DNA from: Haemophilus parainfluenzae
GTDB taxonomy: Bacteria; Pseudomonadota; Gammaproteobacteria; Enterobacterales; Pasteurellaceae
DNA: 64,000 nt
Assembly (NCBI RefSeq): GCF_014931395.1
Contig: NZ_CP063120.1
Location: 975,501 to 1,039,500 of the forward strand
Direction: 5' to 3'
The notes beneath the pieces were generated by a model. It made no database searches. It saw nothing but the letters and a program-made list of their open reading frames with translations, and was not told where the DNA came from. Below are positions 30,068-39,844 of this stretch, one piece after another. Positions within the stretch are counted from its first letter, which is position 1. The number at the start of each line of letters is the position of its first letter. The translations under genes were made by a program, and so were the position numbers.

Positions 30068-30972
30068 TATTTAACCCCCTTAATGTTTAAGTCCAGATTT
30101 GGGAATTGCTCTGCTTCCGGAACTGTTGTTGGATTTGGTACATAATCCATTGTTGCACGGTTTGGTGTTGCAACTTTTTGGTTCGGTTGAACTTGCATTG
30201 GCTGATAAACCGGCTCATGTGAGCCTTCCGGCATACGAGCATCCATTGCTGGACGTAAGCCATCTGGATGTTGCTCCTCAATTAAGGATTTTCCGGCATT
30301 TTGTTTTTCTTTCCAGCCTAAGCGATAGTGGCGACCGAGTAGCCCTTTGGCGATATCCATCGGTAAGACTTTAATTGCCGCTTCTTCTAACACACAAGCT
30401 TGTTCGCATTTACCGCATCCGGTGCAAGCATCGGAGTGAACCGTTGGAATAAGTTTTGCATGAATCCCAGTACGATCATTGTGGATACGTTCAAGTGTAA
30501 TCGCTTTATCTACTAATGGACAAACGCGATAACAAACATCACAACGTAAACCTTGCCAGTTTAAGCAGGTTTCATGATCCAGCAAGACGGCTAAGCCCAT
30601 TCTGGCATCATTGATATCTTTGAGTTCTTTACTTAATGCACCACTTGGACAGGCATTCATACATGGAATATCTGGACACATTTCGCAAGGTTTATCCCGC
30701 GCGATAAAATAAGGTGTGCCCGCTTCCATTGGTGAAATCAGCGAAGCTAAATGCAACATATCATATGGACAGGCTTGGACGCATTGTCCGCAACGGGTAC
30801 AAGCTGCCAAGAAATCCTTTTCCGGTAAAGCACCAGGTGGACGCAAGGCGATTCCTTCTTTAGCTTTAGCTTGTTGTTGCTGTAAGCCAAGAATAATACC
30901 AACCCCACATACTCCGGCTGCCGTTCTTGTCACATTTTTTAAAAACTGACGACGGTTAGGATCAAGTCTCAT
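30067..30972 (-). CDS. napG: Ferredoxin-type protein NapG
   Basis: Periplasmic protein with four [4Fe-4S] clusters that works with NapH in quinol oxidation. 301 aa; a twin-arginine signal (NRRQFLKNV) directs folded export by Tat. Cysteine motifs: [39 protein letters not shown] and [14 protein letters not shown]. The proline/glutamine-rich C-terminal tail is variable. Lies between napA and napH in the standard order. Confidence 0.97.
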   Translation of the reverse strand: MRLDPNRRQFLKNVTRTAAGVCGVGIILGLQQQQAKAKEGIALRPPGALPEKDFLAACTRCGQCVQACPYDMLHLASLISPMEAGTPYFIARDKPCEMCPDIPCMNACPSGALSKELKDINDARMGLAVLLDHETCLNWQGLRCDVCYRVCPLVDKAITLERIHNDRTGIHAKLIPTVHSDACTGCGKCEQACVLEEAAIKVLPMDIAKGLLGRHYRLGWKEKQNAGKSLIEEQHPDGLRPAMDARMPEGSHEPVYQPMQVQPNQKVATPNRATMDYVPNPTTVPEAEQFPNLDLNIKGVK

Positions 30973-31088
30973 CTGCGTTTCCTTTTATAAGCGGCCCGAT
31001 TTTGTAAAAATGTTGCAAAATTTGACCGCTCTTATTTTAAATTCCCTTCTCATTAAAGAGAGGAGTGACTAGAAACGAAAGGAAAATC

Positions 31089-33575
31089 CTACGCTTTTTC
31101 CACTTTTACCGCACATTTTTTGAAGTCGGTTTCGCCTGAAATTGGATCGGTTGCATCCAATGTTAATTTGTTAGCAAGCTGACCCGCATCAAAGAAGGTG
31201 GTGTAAATTAAGCCCTGAGGACATTTGTTACGACCACGGGTATCTAAGTAAGAAACCATTTCACCACGACGTGTAATTAATTTCACTTTATCCCCATGAC
31301 GTAAGCCATATTTTTTCGCATCCGCTGGGTGCATCCACACTAAGTTGTTCGGGAACGCACGGTGTAGTTCAGGTACACGACGAGTCATGGTACCGGTATG
31401 CCAGTGTTCAAGTACACGACCAGTACATAACCATAATGGATATTCTTCATCTGGTGATTCTGCAGGGTCTTCATAAGGCACACCTAAGATAATTGCTTTT
31501 TTATCCGGATAACCGTAGAACGCAACATCTTCGCCTGCTTTAACGTACGGGTCAAAGCCTTCACGGTAACGCCATAAGGTTTCTTTACCGTCAACAACCG
31601 GCCAACGTAAACCACGTACTTGGTGGTAAGTATCAAATGGTGCTAAGTCATGGCCATGACCACGACCAAAGCTTGCGTATTCTTCGAATAAGCCTTTTTG
31701 TAGGTAGTAACCAAAGTGATCTGCTTCATCATTGATGTATCCTGGAACATCCGTTGGTACTTTATATTTGTTTACTTCACCATTCTCGTAAAGTACTTCA
31801 TATAAAGTCTTACCACGATATTCTGGCATTTGAGCTAATAATTCTTCGCCCCATACTTCATCTGTTTTGAAGTATTTAGAGAATTCCACAATTTGCCATA
31901 AGTCAGAACGAGACTCACCAGGACCTTTCACTTGTTGACGCCATAATTGGGTACGACGTTCTGCGTTACCATAGCCCCCTTCTTTTTCTACCCACATACA
32001 AGTAGGGAGAATTAGGTCTGCTGCAACTGCAGAAACGGATGGGTAAGGGTCTGAAACAACGATGAAGTTTTCAGGGTTACGCCAACCAGGGAAAATTTCG
32101 TCGTTAATGTTTGGACCACCTTGCATATTGTTGGTACAAAGTTGCCATAAGAAGTTTAATTTACCATCTTTTAATGCACGGCTTTGTTGTACAGCTGCGT
32201 ATCCAGGTACAGTTGGAATGGTACCTTTTGGTAATTTCCATTTTTTCTCAGCGATTTCAACGTGTTTAGGATTGGTTACTACCATGTCCGCTGGTAAACG
32301 GTGAACGAAAGTACCCACTTCACGCGCTGTACCACAAGCTGAAGGTTGACCAGTTAATGAGAACGGACCACAACCTGGTTTAGAAATTTTACCGGTTAAT
32401 AAGTGTACGTTATAGATCATTTGGTTAACCCATACACCACGAGTATGTTGGTTAGCTCCCATTGTCCAGTAAGACACTAAGTTCTGTTCTGGATCCGCGT
32501 ACATTTTCGCGAGGGTTTCAAGCTGATCTTTTGGTACACCAGAAATACGGTGTGCTTCGTCTAATGTATAAGGTGCAACGATTTTCTTGAATTCTTCGAA
32601 ATCAGAGTCATACATTTTACCTGCAGTTTTACGGTTTTTCGCTGCAACTTCAAGTGGGTGTTCTGGACGTAGACCATAACCGATATCAGTTTCACCACGT
32701 TTGAATTTAGTATGTTTATTAACGAAATCCCAGTTTACTTTATCGTTTTGGATAATGTAGTTTGCAATGTAGTTAAGGATTGCAAGGTCTGCATGTGGAT
32801 TAAATACGATAGGCACATCAGCTAATTCAAACGAACGGTGTTCGAATGTTGACATAACCACCACTTTCACATTATCAGAAGAAAGACGACGGTCAGAAAT
32901 ACGAGACCATAAAATTGGGTGCATTTCCGCCATGTTTGAACCCCAAAGCACAAATGCATCGGTTTTCTCAATATCGTTATAGCAACCCATTGGTTCGTCC
33001 ATACCGAATGTACGCATAAACGCCACCGCTGCAGATGCCATACAGTGACGAGCATTAGGGTCGATAGTATTTGAACGAAGACCGGCTTTCCAAAGTTTTA
33101 CTTTTGCATAGCCTTCATAGATAGTAGTTTGACCGGAAGAGAACATCCCAACAGCATTTGGTTCTTTTTTCTTCAAGATGTCTTTGATTTTTTCCGCCAT
33201 GATAGTGAAAGCTTGATCCCAAGAAACTGGTGTAAAGTCACCTTCTTTATGGAATTTACCATCTTTCATACGTAATAACGGAGTTTGTACACGGTCTGCA
33301 CCGTACATGATTTTAGAAAGGAAGTAACCTTTGATACAGTTTAAACCGCGGTTTACCTCTGCATCCGGGTCACCTTGAGTTGCGACAACTCGACCATCTT
33401 TGGTTCCTACCAATACGCTACATCCTGTACCACAGAAACGGCATGGGGCTTTATCCCATTTGATGCCCATATCTTCGGTCGCATTTACCTGTTTAACAGG
33501 GATGGTCATACCGGCAGCCGCTGCTGCTGCAAGTGCAGCATTGGCTTTCATAAAATCTCTACGATTAAGTTCCAT
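31089..33575 (-). CDS. napA: Periplasmic nitrate reductase catalytic subunit
   Basis: Molybdenum bis-MGD enzyme reducing nitrate to nitrite. Start ATG 33575 ([11 protein letters not shown]) has a GGGG ribosome site; an upstream in-frame GTG is less likely. 828 aa. Tat signal RRDFMK; [4Fe-4S] ligands Cys45, Cys48, Cys52 and Cys80 (CRFCGTGC and GLNC); molybdenum ligand Cys178 in [10 protein letters not shown]. Domain ends with the molydopterin-dinucleotide binding region ([18 protein letters not shown]). Third gene in napFDAGHBC; maturation needs NapD and NapF encoded upstream. Confidence 0.98.
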   Translation of the reverse strand: MELNRRDFMKANAALAAAAAAGMTIPVKQVNATEDMGIKWDKAPCRFCGTGCSVLVGTKDGRVVATQGDPDAEVNRGLNCIKGYFLSKIMYGADRVQTPLLRMKDGKFHKEGDFTPVSWDQAFTIMAEKIKDILKKKEPNAVGMFSSGQTTIYEGYAKVKLWKAGLRSNTIDPNARHCMASAAVAFMRTFGMDEPMGCYNDIEKTDAFVLWGSNMAEMHPILWSRISDRRLSSDNVKVVVMSTFEHRSFELADVPIVFNPHADLAILNYIANYIIQNDKVNWDFVNKHTKFKRGETDIGYGLRPEHPLEVAAKNRKTAGKMYDSDFEEFKKIVAPYTLDEAHRISGVPKDQLETLAKMYADPEQNLVSYWTMGANQHTRGVWVNQMIYNVHLLTGKISKPGCGPFSLTGQPSACGTAREVGTFVHRLPADMVVTNPKHVEIAEKKWKLPKGTIPTVPGYAAVQQSRALKDGKLNFLWQLCTNNMQGGPNINDEIFPGWRNPENFIVVSDPYPSVSAVAADLILPTCMWVEKEGGYGNAERRTQLWRQQVKGPGESRSDLWQIVEFSKYFKTDEVWGEELLAQMPEYRGKTLYEVLYENGEVNKYKVPTDVPGYINDEADHFGYYLQKGLFEEYASFGRGHGHDLAPFDTYHQVRGLRWPVVDGKETLWRYREGFDPYVKAGEDVAFYGYPDKKAIILGVPYEDPAESPDEEYPLWLCTGRVLEHWHTGTMTRRVPELHRAFPNNLVWMHPADAKKYGLRHGDKVKLITRRGEMVSYLDTRGRNKCPQGLIYTTFFDAGQLANKLTLDATDPISGETDFKKCAVKVEKA

Positions 33576-33636
33576 AGTTTTCCCCACTCATTGTTGAATT
33601 TTTAGAATATACAAATAATATGTATTCCTAAGTTAT

Positions 33637-33900
33637 TTATTTTTCATCTAAGTAATTAGAAATTAAAGAAACGACAATAACCCCAGGAATATCTTTAATT
33701 TCATCCATAAGATCTGCTAACGCTAATTGACGATTACTTTCAAGAGTGACCACCAATTTGCCTTCATCAGACTTCTCGCCATGAATTTCAGCCGTTGGAA
33801 TCGCTAAAATGGCTTCTTTGACTTGGTTAAGTTTTTCTGGTCTGGCTTGCACAACAATACTGCATACATACCAGTTTTCATTTTCGCTAAATTGATTCAT
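33637..33900 (-). CDS. napD: NapA maturation chaperone NapD
   Basis: Small cytoplasmic protein that binds the Tat signal of NapA and delays export until the cofactor is inserted. 87 aa from ATG 33900 (MNQFSENENWYVCSIVV); the start overlaps the 3' end of napF by 14 nt. Family segments: WYVCSIVVQARPEKL, KLVVTLE and IKDIPGVIVVSLI. Upstream TTG 15 nt away is open but less plausible. Confidence 0.95.
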   Translation of the reverse strand: MNQFSENENWYVCSIVVQARPEKLNQVKEAILAIPTAEIHGEKSDEGKLVVTLESNRQLALADLMDEIKDIPGVIVVSLISNYLDEK

Positions 33901-34429
33901 CTGTATTTGTTTCAAAATTAATAATTTTTATTGCTTTTGTCGGGCAAACACTTAAACAAGCGCCACACCCATTACAGCTTGCTAAATCTAACATTGGTTT
34001 TGCTACACCACCAAGTTGTAATCGAAAACGGATGGCGTTCATCGGACAACTGTCTTGGCAACTTCGACATTCCACCCGATTTTCTGTTAGACATTGCGTT
34101 GTAATCTCAACTTTATGTGTCCAAGGTTCTTCTTCTAATGAACGAAAAATCGGTTGTTCGCATACTAAAACACATTTTTGGCAGAACGTGCATTCGCCCT
34201 TGTCAAATTGTATTTCAGGAAAGCCACCATCACCTTTTACAATAATTTGGGTTTCACATACCAGTATGCAATCACCACAGCGGGTACATTTATCCGTAAA
34301 GTCTGCTTCATTAATTGACCAAGGTGGACGTATAGCATTAATACCTTGAATTTTAGCGCTTTCAGAATGTAACGATTGCAAAAACTGCCCACGTAATAAC
34401 TGTCTGCGAGAAGGGTTCTCAATCGCCAT
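33887..34429 (-). CDS. napF: Ferredoxin-type protein NapF
   Basis: Cytoplasmic [4Fe-4S] protein acting in NapA maturation; first gene of the operon. 180 aa with three cluster motifs: CTRCGDCILVCE, CTFCQKCVLVCE and CNGCGACLSVCPTK, plus CRSCQDSCP. The N-terminal RRQLLRG resembles a twin-arginine motif, as in other NapF proteins that are nevertheless cytoplasmic. An FNR-type site lies about 105 bp upstream. Confidence 0.96.
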   Translation of the reverse strand: MAIENPSRRQLLRGQFLQSLHSESAKIQGINAIRPPWSINEADFTDKCTRCGDCILVCETQIIVKGDGGFPEIQFDKGECTFCQKCVLVCEQPIFRSLEEEPWTHKVEITTQCLTENRVECRSCQDSCPMNAIRFRLQLGGVAKPMLDLASCNGCGACLSVCPTKAIKIINFETNTDESI

Positions 34430-34533
34430 ATTTTTCTTTAAAATCCGGTATTTTCAGAGGGTGCATTATCCAGTTCTAATGATAAAATAGTAACTACCTA
34501 AAAGGAGTAATTTTTAAAAAATATACACTTTTA

Positions 34534-34547
34534 TTGAGTTAGATCAA
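34534..34547 (-). promoter_or_regulatory. FNR-type site upstream of the nap operon
   Basis: TTGAG-TTAG-ATCAA (read on the plus strand) is one base from the palindromic FNR consensus TTGAT-N4-ATCAA. A NarP-like element TACCTAAAAGGAGTA sits nearby at 34495-34509. Anaerobic, nitrate-responsive control of nap is established in H. influenzae and E. coli. Here it is inferred from the sites. Confidence 0.72.
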
Positions 34548-34607
34548 AGATATTTTTAAAATATGTTATTAATGTAAATAAATTGTTAAAAAATAAGTGA
34601 AAATGAT

Positions 34608-34635
34608 TATTAAAAAGGGCGGAAAGCCCGCCCTT
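34608..34635 (-). terminator. Terminator after yggL
   Basis: Stem AAGGGCGG (34615-34622) / CCGCCCTT (34628-34635) with a T/A-rich tail on the minus strand. Confidence 0.75.
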
Positions 34636-34651
34636 AAAAATATTTAAAACA

Positions 34652-34993
34652 TTATGCGTTTTTGGTTGGGTAATCCCACCAAATATCGAATAATTCGCTG
34701 ATTTCGATTTGTTGCAATTTATTCTCTTCTAACCATTTTTGCACTAATTGGCGATGGCTTTCATCACATTTGCCGATTTTCTCTAAGCAAACTAAGCCTT
34801 CCCAATGTAAATAGCCGCTACCTTCATAAGCTAAGCCGTTTGGTTGAATCACTTCAGCAATAAAACGATCAACGGTTTCATCGATAGTTTCGATGCTGGT
34901 TCCTTCAGCAAATTGCCAATTCACTAAAAAGCCTAATTCTTGGAATTCAGCTAAGTGAAGTTTTTTACGTTGACGTTGATTACGAGTTTTCAT
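34652..34993 (-). CDS. yggL: YggL family 50S-associated protein
   Basis: DUF469 protein; E. coli YggL binds the large ribosomal subunit. 113 aa starting at ATG 34993, 10 nt after AGGAG. Conserved segments: RKKLHLAEFQELGFLVNW, AEVIQPNGLAYEGSGYLHWEG (a landmark around residues 48-68), CLEKIGKCDESH and ELFDIWWDYP. It follows trmB in the same orientation, as in E. coli, and shares its transcript. Confidence 0.94.
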   Translation of the reverse strand: MKTRNQRQRKKLHLAEFQELGFLVNWQFAEGTSIETIDETVDRFIAEVIQPNGLAYEGSGYLHWEGLVCLEKIGKCDESHRQLVQKWLEENKLQQIEISELFDIWWDYPTKNA

Positions 34994-35045
34994 TTTCAAT
35001 GTTCTCCTATGTTAAGGTAATGGGGTATAGTCATCGTCTCGATGA

Positions 35046-35792
35046 TTATTTTTTCTTAAAGTATAAATCCCACACACCGTGACCTAAACGATGGCCACGC
35101 GCCTCAAATTTTGTAAGAGGGCGGAAATCAGGACGTGGAATATAATCTTGTTCGGCAGTATTGACTAAATTTTCATTGGCTGAAAGCACTTCGAGCATTT
35201 GTTCTGCATAGTTCTCCCAGTCCGTTGCCATATGAATAAAGCCATTGGGTTGTAATTTTTGGACGACTTGCTCTACAAAGCGCGGTTGAACAATACGGCG
35301 TTTATGATGTTTTGCTTTATGCCAAGGGTCTGGGAAGAAAAGCTGTAAACCGCCTAACTCGCCGTCTTTTACACAATCACGTAAAATTTCAGTGGCATCA
35401 TGGCAAATTACGCGAAGGTTTTTCACGCCTTTTTCTACCGTATAAGCAATACAGGCTCCCACACCAGGCGTGTGTACTTCAATACCGAGATAATTTTTAT
35501 CAGGATTTGCTTCTGCCATATCTACTAAAGATTTACCCATCCCGAAGCCAATTTCTAATATAACGGGATTCGTATTGCCATAAATCACGGCAAAATCAAA
35601 AGGGGCGTTTTGATAATCTAATCCAAGATCAGCCCAGTGATCGTTCATCATATTTTTTTGAAAATCACTTAAGCGACCTGTCCGCAACACAAAGCTACGA
35701 ACTTTACGTTTATAACGACCATCTTCTGTAAATTCAGCCGTTTCAACGGTTTTACGTTTTTGATCAGCAAAGGTTTTTTGCGCTTCTGTCAT
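35046..35792 (-). CDS. trmB: tRNA (guanine-N7)-methyltransferase
   Basis: Makes m7G46 in the variable loop of tRNAs using S-adenosylmethionine. 248 aa with SAM-binding [14 protein letters not shown], the family pattern [16 protein letters not shown], and the catalytic region [21 protein letters not shown] with conserved FPDPWxKxxHxKRR. Ends with [13 protein letters not shown]. It is the upstream gene of the trmB-yggL pair and diverges from priA. Confidence 0.97.
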   Translation of the reverse strand: MTEAQKTFADQKRKTVETAEFTEDGRYKRKVRSFVLRTGRLSDFQKNMMNDHWADLGLDYQNAPFDFAVIYGNTNPVILEIGFGMGKSLVDMAEANPDKNYLGIEVHTPGVGACIAYTVEKGVKNLRVICHDATEILRDCVKDGELGGLQLFFPDPWHKAKHHKRRIVQPRFVEQVVQKLQPNGFIHMATDWENYAEQMLEVLSANENLVNTAEQDYIPRPDFRPLTKFEARGHRLGHGVWDLYFKKK

Positions 35793-35905
35793 GGTTTTTA
35801 TTCGCTCAATTAAAATTGGCGGCGATTATACACTAAAAGGCAAGGTTGTGGGATTTTTCCACCTAATTCCCGTATAATGGCGAAAATTTTTAATTGTTTT
35901 TTATT

Positions 35906-38095
35906 ATGAATATTGTCCGAGTTGCATTAGCCGTACCGCTTCCCCGATTTTTTGATTATCTCTATTCGCCCGACTTGACGCCAATCGTTGGTGGGCGAGT
36001 GTTGGTGCCTTTTGGTTCGCAGAAACGAGTCGGGATCGTGGTGGATTTGCCCGCTTCTTCGGATGTCGCAAAAGAGAAGTTAAAACCGATTATTGATGTA
36101 CTTGATACTGAATCACTCTTTAATTCGACAACGTGGGATTGGTTGGCTTGGTCCGCTAATTATTATCGTGCAGCTTTAGGTGATGTGTTGTTTCAAGCTT
36201 TGCCAGTCAAACTCCGTAATGGAGAAAGTGCGGTTAAAAATGACCGCACTTTTTGGCGTATTACGGAACTTGGAAAACAAGCATTAGAATCGGGTGAATT
36301 AAAACGCGCCAAAAAACAAATTGAAGCCTTAAATTTGTTGCTAATGCAAGATTTAGAAAAAGGTAACAATGAAATCAGTTCCGCAATTTGGTCAGCCCTT
36401 AAAGGCAAAGATTATGTGGAAGAGATTATTGTGCCTACCGAACAAAAAAGTTGGCAACAAGCTCTAGGGGATAATCCTTTAGTTAATCTTGATAATCGAT
36501 TGACCTTAAACAAGCAACAAGCCCTCGCATTTAGCCAGTTGCTTTTCCAAGAAGGCTTTAATGTGTGGTTATTAGAAGGCGTAACTGGTTCGGGCAAAAC
36601 CGAAATTTATCTGCAATACATTGAAGAGGTGTTAAAGAAAGGCAAGCAGGTTTTAGTGCTTGTTCCTGAAATTGGGCTTACCCCTCAGACAGTGAGACGG
36701 TTCCAAGCACGTTTTAATGTGGAAATTGATGTATTGCATTCCAACTTGAACGATACGCAACGCTTAAATGTCTGGGAGCGAGCAAGAACAGGACAGAGTG
36801 CAATCGTAATTGGCACGAGATCGGCGCTTTTCACCCAGTTTTCAGATCTTGGCTTAATCATTTTAGATGAGGAACATGACGGCTCGTTTAAACAGCAAGA
36901 TGGTTGGCGTTATCATGCGAGAGATTTAGGTATTGTTTTAGCGCAAAAACTCAATATTCCTATCTTATTAGGTTCTGCCACACCAAGTTTAGAAAGTGTA
37001 AATAACGTACAAAATGGTAAATATCATCATTTGGTGCTATCAAAAAGGGCTGGAAATGCGACCGCACTTCGCCAGTTTGTGATTGATTTAAAACATCAAC
37101 GAATTCAAAACGGCTTATCCGAGCCGCTATTACAACGTATGCAAGAACACTTAGAAAAAGGCAACCAAGTATTGTTATTCCTTAATCGACGTGGATTTGC
37201 GCCTGTGTTGTTATGTCATGAATGTGGCTGGATTGATGAATGTCATCATTGTGAAAAACCTTATACTTATCACCAACACCAGCGCGTTTTACGCTGCCAT
37301 CATTGTGGTGCGCAAAAAACAGTGCCGATGCAATGTGGTCATTGTGGTTCAACGCATTTAGTCACAACGGGGTTAGGCACAGAACAACTGGAGGAAACCC
37401 TAAAAGCACGTTTCCCGCAATATAATATTGCTCGTATCGATCGTGATAGCACAGCACGAAAAGGCAAGCTTGAAGGTTATTTAGAGGATATTCAGCAAGG
37501 TAAAAGTCAGATTTTAATTGGCACCCAAATGTTAGCCAAAGGACACCATTTTCCGAATGTCACTTTGGTTGCTTTAGTGAATGTAGATAATGCCTTATTT
37601 TCCCTGGATTTCAGAGCCGAAGAGCGTTTAGCGCAGCTTTATATACAAGTTGCAGGACGCTCAGGCAGAGCCGAAAAACAAGGCGAAGTGGTTTTGCAGA
37701 CGCATTATCCGGATCACCCGTTATTAACTACCTTACTTGAAAAGGGCTATCAAGCCTTTGCAGAAGAAACCTTGAAGTTGCGGCATAATATGGGCTTGCC
37801 TCCGTTTAGTTTCCAGGCATTGTTTAAAGCACAATGTCGTCATTCTGAAGAGGCGGAAAATGCATTGTCGCAATTAGCCTCTTTCTTCTATGAACAAAAA
37901 ATAGAAGGCTTGCAAGTGTTGGGACCGATTCCCGCACCGTTCAGCAAAAAAGCGGGGCAATATCGTTGGCAGTTACTATTACAGCACGCGTCTCGGAAAC
38001 AATTACAGGCGGCATTAAGTCGATATTCGCCAGAGCTGATAAAGTCTTCTCAAGTGCGGTTGATTTTAGACGTGGATCCATTGGATTTGAGTTAG
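35906..38095 (+). CDS. priA: Primosomal protein N' (replication restart helicase)
   Basis: DEAH-type 3'-5' helicase that reloads the replisome at stalled forks. I chose ATG 35906 (MNIVRVALAVPLPRFFDYL). 729 aa: 3' DNA-binding domain, winged helix, helicase lobe 1 with Walker A GVTGSGKTEIYL and DEEH, an eight-cysteine zinc region (CHECGWIDECHHC, CHHCGAQ, CGHCGS), and lobe 2 with GTEQLEETL, IGTQMLAKGHHFP and QVAGRSGRAEKQGEV. An inverted USS pair is embedded in the codons around ESAVKNDRTF, in the linker region near residue 108. That hairpin looks like a terminator yet is coding. Confidence 0.97.
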   Translation: MNIVRVALAVPLPRFFDYLYSPDLTPIVGGRVLVPFGSQKRVGIVVDLPASSDVAKEKLKPIIDVLDTESLFNSTTWDWLAWSANYYRAALGDVLFQALPVKLRNGESAVKNDRTFWRITELGKQALESGELKRAKKQIEALNLLLMQDLEKGNNEISSAIWSALKGKDYVEEIIVPTEQKSWQQALGDNPLVNLDNRLTLNKQQALAFSQLLFQEGFNVWLLEGVTGSGKTEIYLQYIEEVLKKGKQVLVLVPEIGLTPQTVRRFQARFNVEIDVLHSNLNDTQRLNVWERARTGQSAIVIGTRSALFTQFSDLGLIILDEEHDGSFKQQDGWRYHARDLGIVLAQKLNIPILLGSATPSLESVNNVQNGKYHHLVLSKRAGNATALRQFVIDLKHQRIQNGLSEPLLQRMQEHLEKGNQVLLFLNRRGFAPVLLCHECGWIDECHHCEKPYTYHQHQRVLRCHHCGAQKTVPMQCGHCGSTHLVTTGLGTEQLEETLKARFPQYNIARIDRDSTARKGKLEGYLEDIQQGKSQILIGTQMLAKGHHFPNVTLVALVNVDNALFSLDFRAEERLAQLYIQVAGRSGRAEKQGEVVLQTHYPDHPLLTTLLEKGYQAFAEETLKLRHNMGLPPFSFQALFKAQCRHSEEAENALSQLASFFYEQKIEGLQVLGPIPAPFSKKAGQYRWQLLLQHASRKQLQAALSRYSPELIKSSQVRLILDVDPLDLS
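36225..36254. repeat. Inverted USS pair within priA
   Basis: AAAGTGCGGT (36225-36234) and ACCGCACTTTTT (36243-36254) form a 10-bp stem with an 8-nt loop and end in T5, the same design as the intergenic USS terminators. It is in frame and encodes part of a linker. A termination effect inside priA is possible but unproven. Confidence 0.8.
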
Positions 38096-38188
38096 CAAAA
38101 ATTCCCTAGAAAAATGCACAGTTTTTCAGTAGAATTAAGCGTTTTTTATACTCTAAGTTTAATTTATCGAATATTTTAGGATTTTATC

Positions 38189-39079
38189 GTGGCTCATCGA
38201 GATTTTGCCGGTCGAAGCGGCTCAAAAAATAATAAAAAGAAAGCAAAGAAAAGTTTTAATCGCAATACCTTAATTGTTCTTGCGTTGGTGGCGGTATTAG
38301 GTTTTGGGTTAGGGCTTTACTTCTTAAAAAGTAAGACACCAGCACCTGTAGTGACGACAAATGTTCAGCCGGAAAAAACACAACCGAAAAGTGTGTTACC
38401 AAATCGCCCAGAAGAAGTGTGGCACTATATTAAAGAATTAGAAACTCGTACGGTGCCGGTGGATAATAATCCTTCTTCAGTTGAAAAAAATATGCGTTTG
38501 ACAGAAGAACAGCGTCAAGTGCTTATTCAAATGGAAAAAGAACAAAAAGCGGCAGAAGAAGCAAAAAAATTAGAAGCTCAACGTAAAGAGCAAGAAGCGG
38601 CGAATGCAGAAAAAGCCGCGGCTCAAGCACAGCAAGCTCAACCAGCACAGACAGCTCAAACTCAGCCAACACAGCCACAGCAAACAGCAAAAACGGAAGT
38701 GAAAAAGCCTGAGCCAGTTAAAAAAACAGAGCCAGTTAAAAAGCCTGAACCTCCGAAAAAAGTAGAAGTAGTGAAGGCGGAACCAGCTAAAACGGAACCA
38801 GCTAAAACTGAGCAATCGAAAAAAGCAGAACCGAAACCCGCTGAACAACAAGTACAGGCTGGCGGCAAAAAATTTGGTTTACAATGTGGTGCATTTAAAA
38901 ATCGTGCACAAGCAGAAAGCTTACAAGGTCGTCTAGCGATGGCTGGCGTAAATGCACAAATTGCGACAAGTGAAGAATGGAACCGCGTACGTGTAGGACC
39001 ATTTGGTAGTCGAGATGCAGCAACAGCAGCACAAGATAAAGCAAAATCAGTAGCGAGTTGCGTTGTGATTGGAATGTAA
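38189..39079 (+). CDS. ftsN: Cell division protein FtsN
   Basis: Late divisome protein that triggers septal peptidoglycan synthesis. 296 aa: short basic cytoplasmic part (KNNKKKAKKSFNRN), one transmembrane segment at about 30-50 (LIVLALVAVLGFGLGLYFL), a long periplasmic linker with Ala/Gln-rich and repeated KxEPVKKPEP-like units (about 115-215), and a C-terminal SPOR domain (about 222-296) with FGLQCGAFKNRAQAESLQGRL (landmark near residue 230) and VRVGPFGSRDAA. priA-ftsN proximity is conserved in gammaproteobacteria; cytR is absent here. Confidence 0.94.
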   Translation: MAHRDFAGRSGSKNNKKKAKKSFNRNTLIVLALVAVLGFGLGLYFLKSKTPAPVVTTNVQPEKTQPKSVLPNRPEEVWHYIKELETRTVPVDNNPSSVEKNMRLTEEQRQVLIQMEKEQKAAEEAKKLEAQRKEQEAANAEKAAAQAQQAQPAQTAQTQPTQPQQTAKTEVKKPEPVKKTEPVKKPEPPKKVEVVKAEPAKTEPAKTEQSKKAEPKPAEQQVQAGGKKFGLQCGAFKNRAQAESLQGRLAMAGVNAQIATSEEWNRVRVGPFGSRDAATAAQDKAKSVASCVVIGM

Positions 39080-39089
39080 TTCAGAATTT

Positions 39090-39122
39090 AAAAGTGCGGT
39101 TAAAAATAACCGCACTTTTTTT
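39090..39122 (+). terminator. USS-pair terminator after ftsN
   Basis: 13-bp stem AAAAGTGCGGTTA (39090-39102) / TAACCGCACTTTT (39107-39119), loop AAAA, then Ts. Both arms contain an uptake sequence. Confidence 0.9.
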
Positions 39123-39157
39123 ATATTTTCACTTGCCAAAAAACGAAAAATCAATAA

Positions 39158-39171
39158 AATGAACGTTCATT
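39158..39171. promoter_or_regulatory. Probable AcrR operator
   Basis: Perfect 14-bp palindrome AATGAACGTTCATT about 65 bp before acrR, containing TGAACGTTCA as in TetR/AcrR-family operators. It is the likely site of autoregulation of acrR-acrAB. Confidence 0.7.
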
Positions 39172-39235
39172 CATTTTTGATGTTTATCTTAAATGACCTT
39201 TCTCATATATAACCCTAAGAATTTAATTTTTTATT

Positions 39236-39814
39236 ATGCGACAAGTAAAAGCCTCTAAAACGAAGCTTGATGTCAGTGAGCAGATCTTTGATGCAACAGA
39301 TCGTCTTATGGCAAAAGAAGGATTACATCATCTTTCTATGCATAAGTTAGCCAAGGAAGCAGGCATCGCAGCAGGTACGATTTATCTTTATTTTAAGAGT
39401 AAAGACGAGTTATTAGCACAATTTGCTCGTCGAGTATTCAATAAGTTTGTTGTGGCGATTGAAGAAGGTTTTGATGAAAGCCAATCTTTTTTCGAGCAAT
39501 ACAGAAAAATGTGGTGGAATATTTGGCATTTTCTTCAAGAAAATCCAACGATTCTGTTAAACATGAATCAATATCGATCTTTACCAGAGTTTATTGAAAC
39601 CTGCAAAGAAACGGAGCATTCGTGTTGGGAACAGTTTTGTCTCAAGGGACAAGCCGCAAATGTGTTAGCTGATTTAGATCCTCATATGTTATTTTTGCTG
39701 AGCCTTAAAACCGCGATGGTTATAGTCTCAGATAACAAATTTCTCGGTACAACAGTGACTGATGTAATTTTAGAATCTGTTATTGAACGCTCTTGGCGTG
39801 CAATTCAGAAGTAG
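39236..39814 (+). CDS. acrR: TetR-family repressor of acrAB
   Basis: 192-aa TetR-type regulator. N-terminal helix-turn-helix (about 15-65): DVSEQIFDATDRLMAKEG, then SMHKLAKEAGIAAGTIYLYF with the family's GTIYxYF recognition-helix motif and KSKDELL. The C-terminal ligand domain is variable. It stands just before acrA and acrB on the same strand (30 bp gap), with a palindromic operator upstream, so it probably represses the three-gene operon. Loss of it in H. influenzae is known to raise efflux. Confidence 0.9.
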   Translation: MRQVKASKTKLDVSEQIFDATDRLMAKEGLHHLSMHKLAKEAGIAAGTIYLYFKSKDELLAQFARRVFNKFVVAIEEGFDESQSFFEQYRKMWWNIWHFLQENPTILLNMNQYRSLPEFIETCKETEHSCWEQFCLKGQAANVLADLDPHMLFLLSLKTAMVIVSDNKFLGTTVTDVILESVIERSWRAIQK

Positions 39815-39844
39815 TAATTTTATTGTCTTAATGGAGTTTTCCAA

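Noticed and set aside
38680..38870. DNA tandem repeat in ftsN
   Set aside because: The repeated Lys/Pro/Glu units are the usual low-complexity periplasmic linker of FtsN rather than a repeat array of its own.
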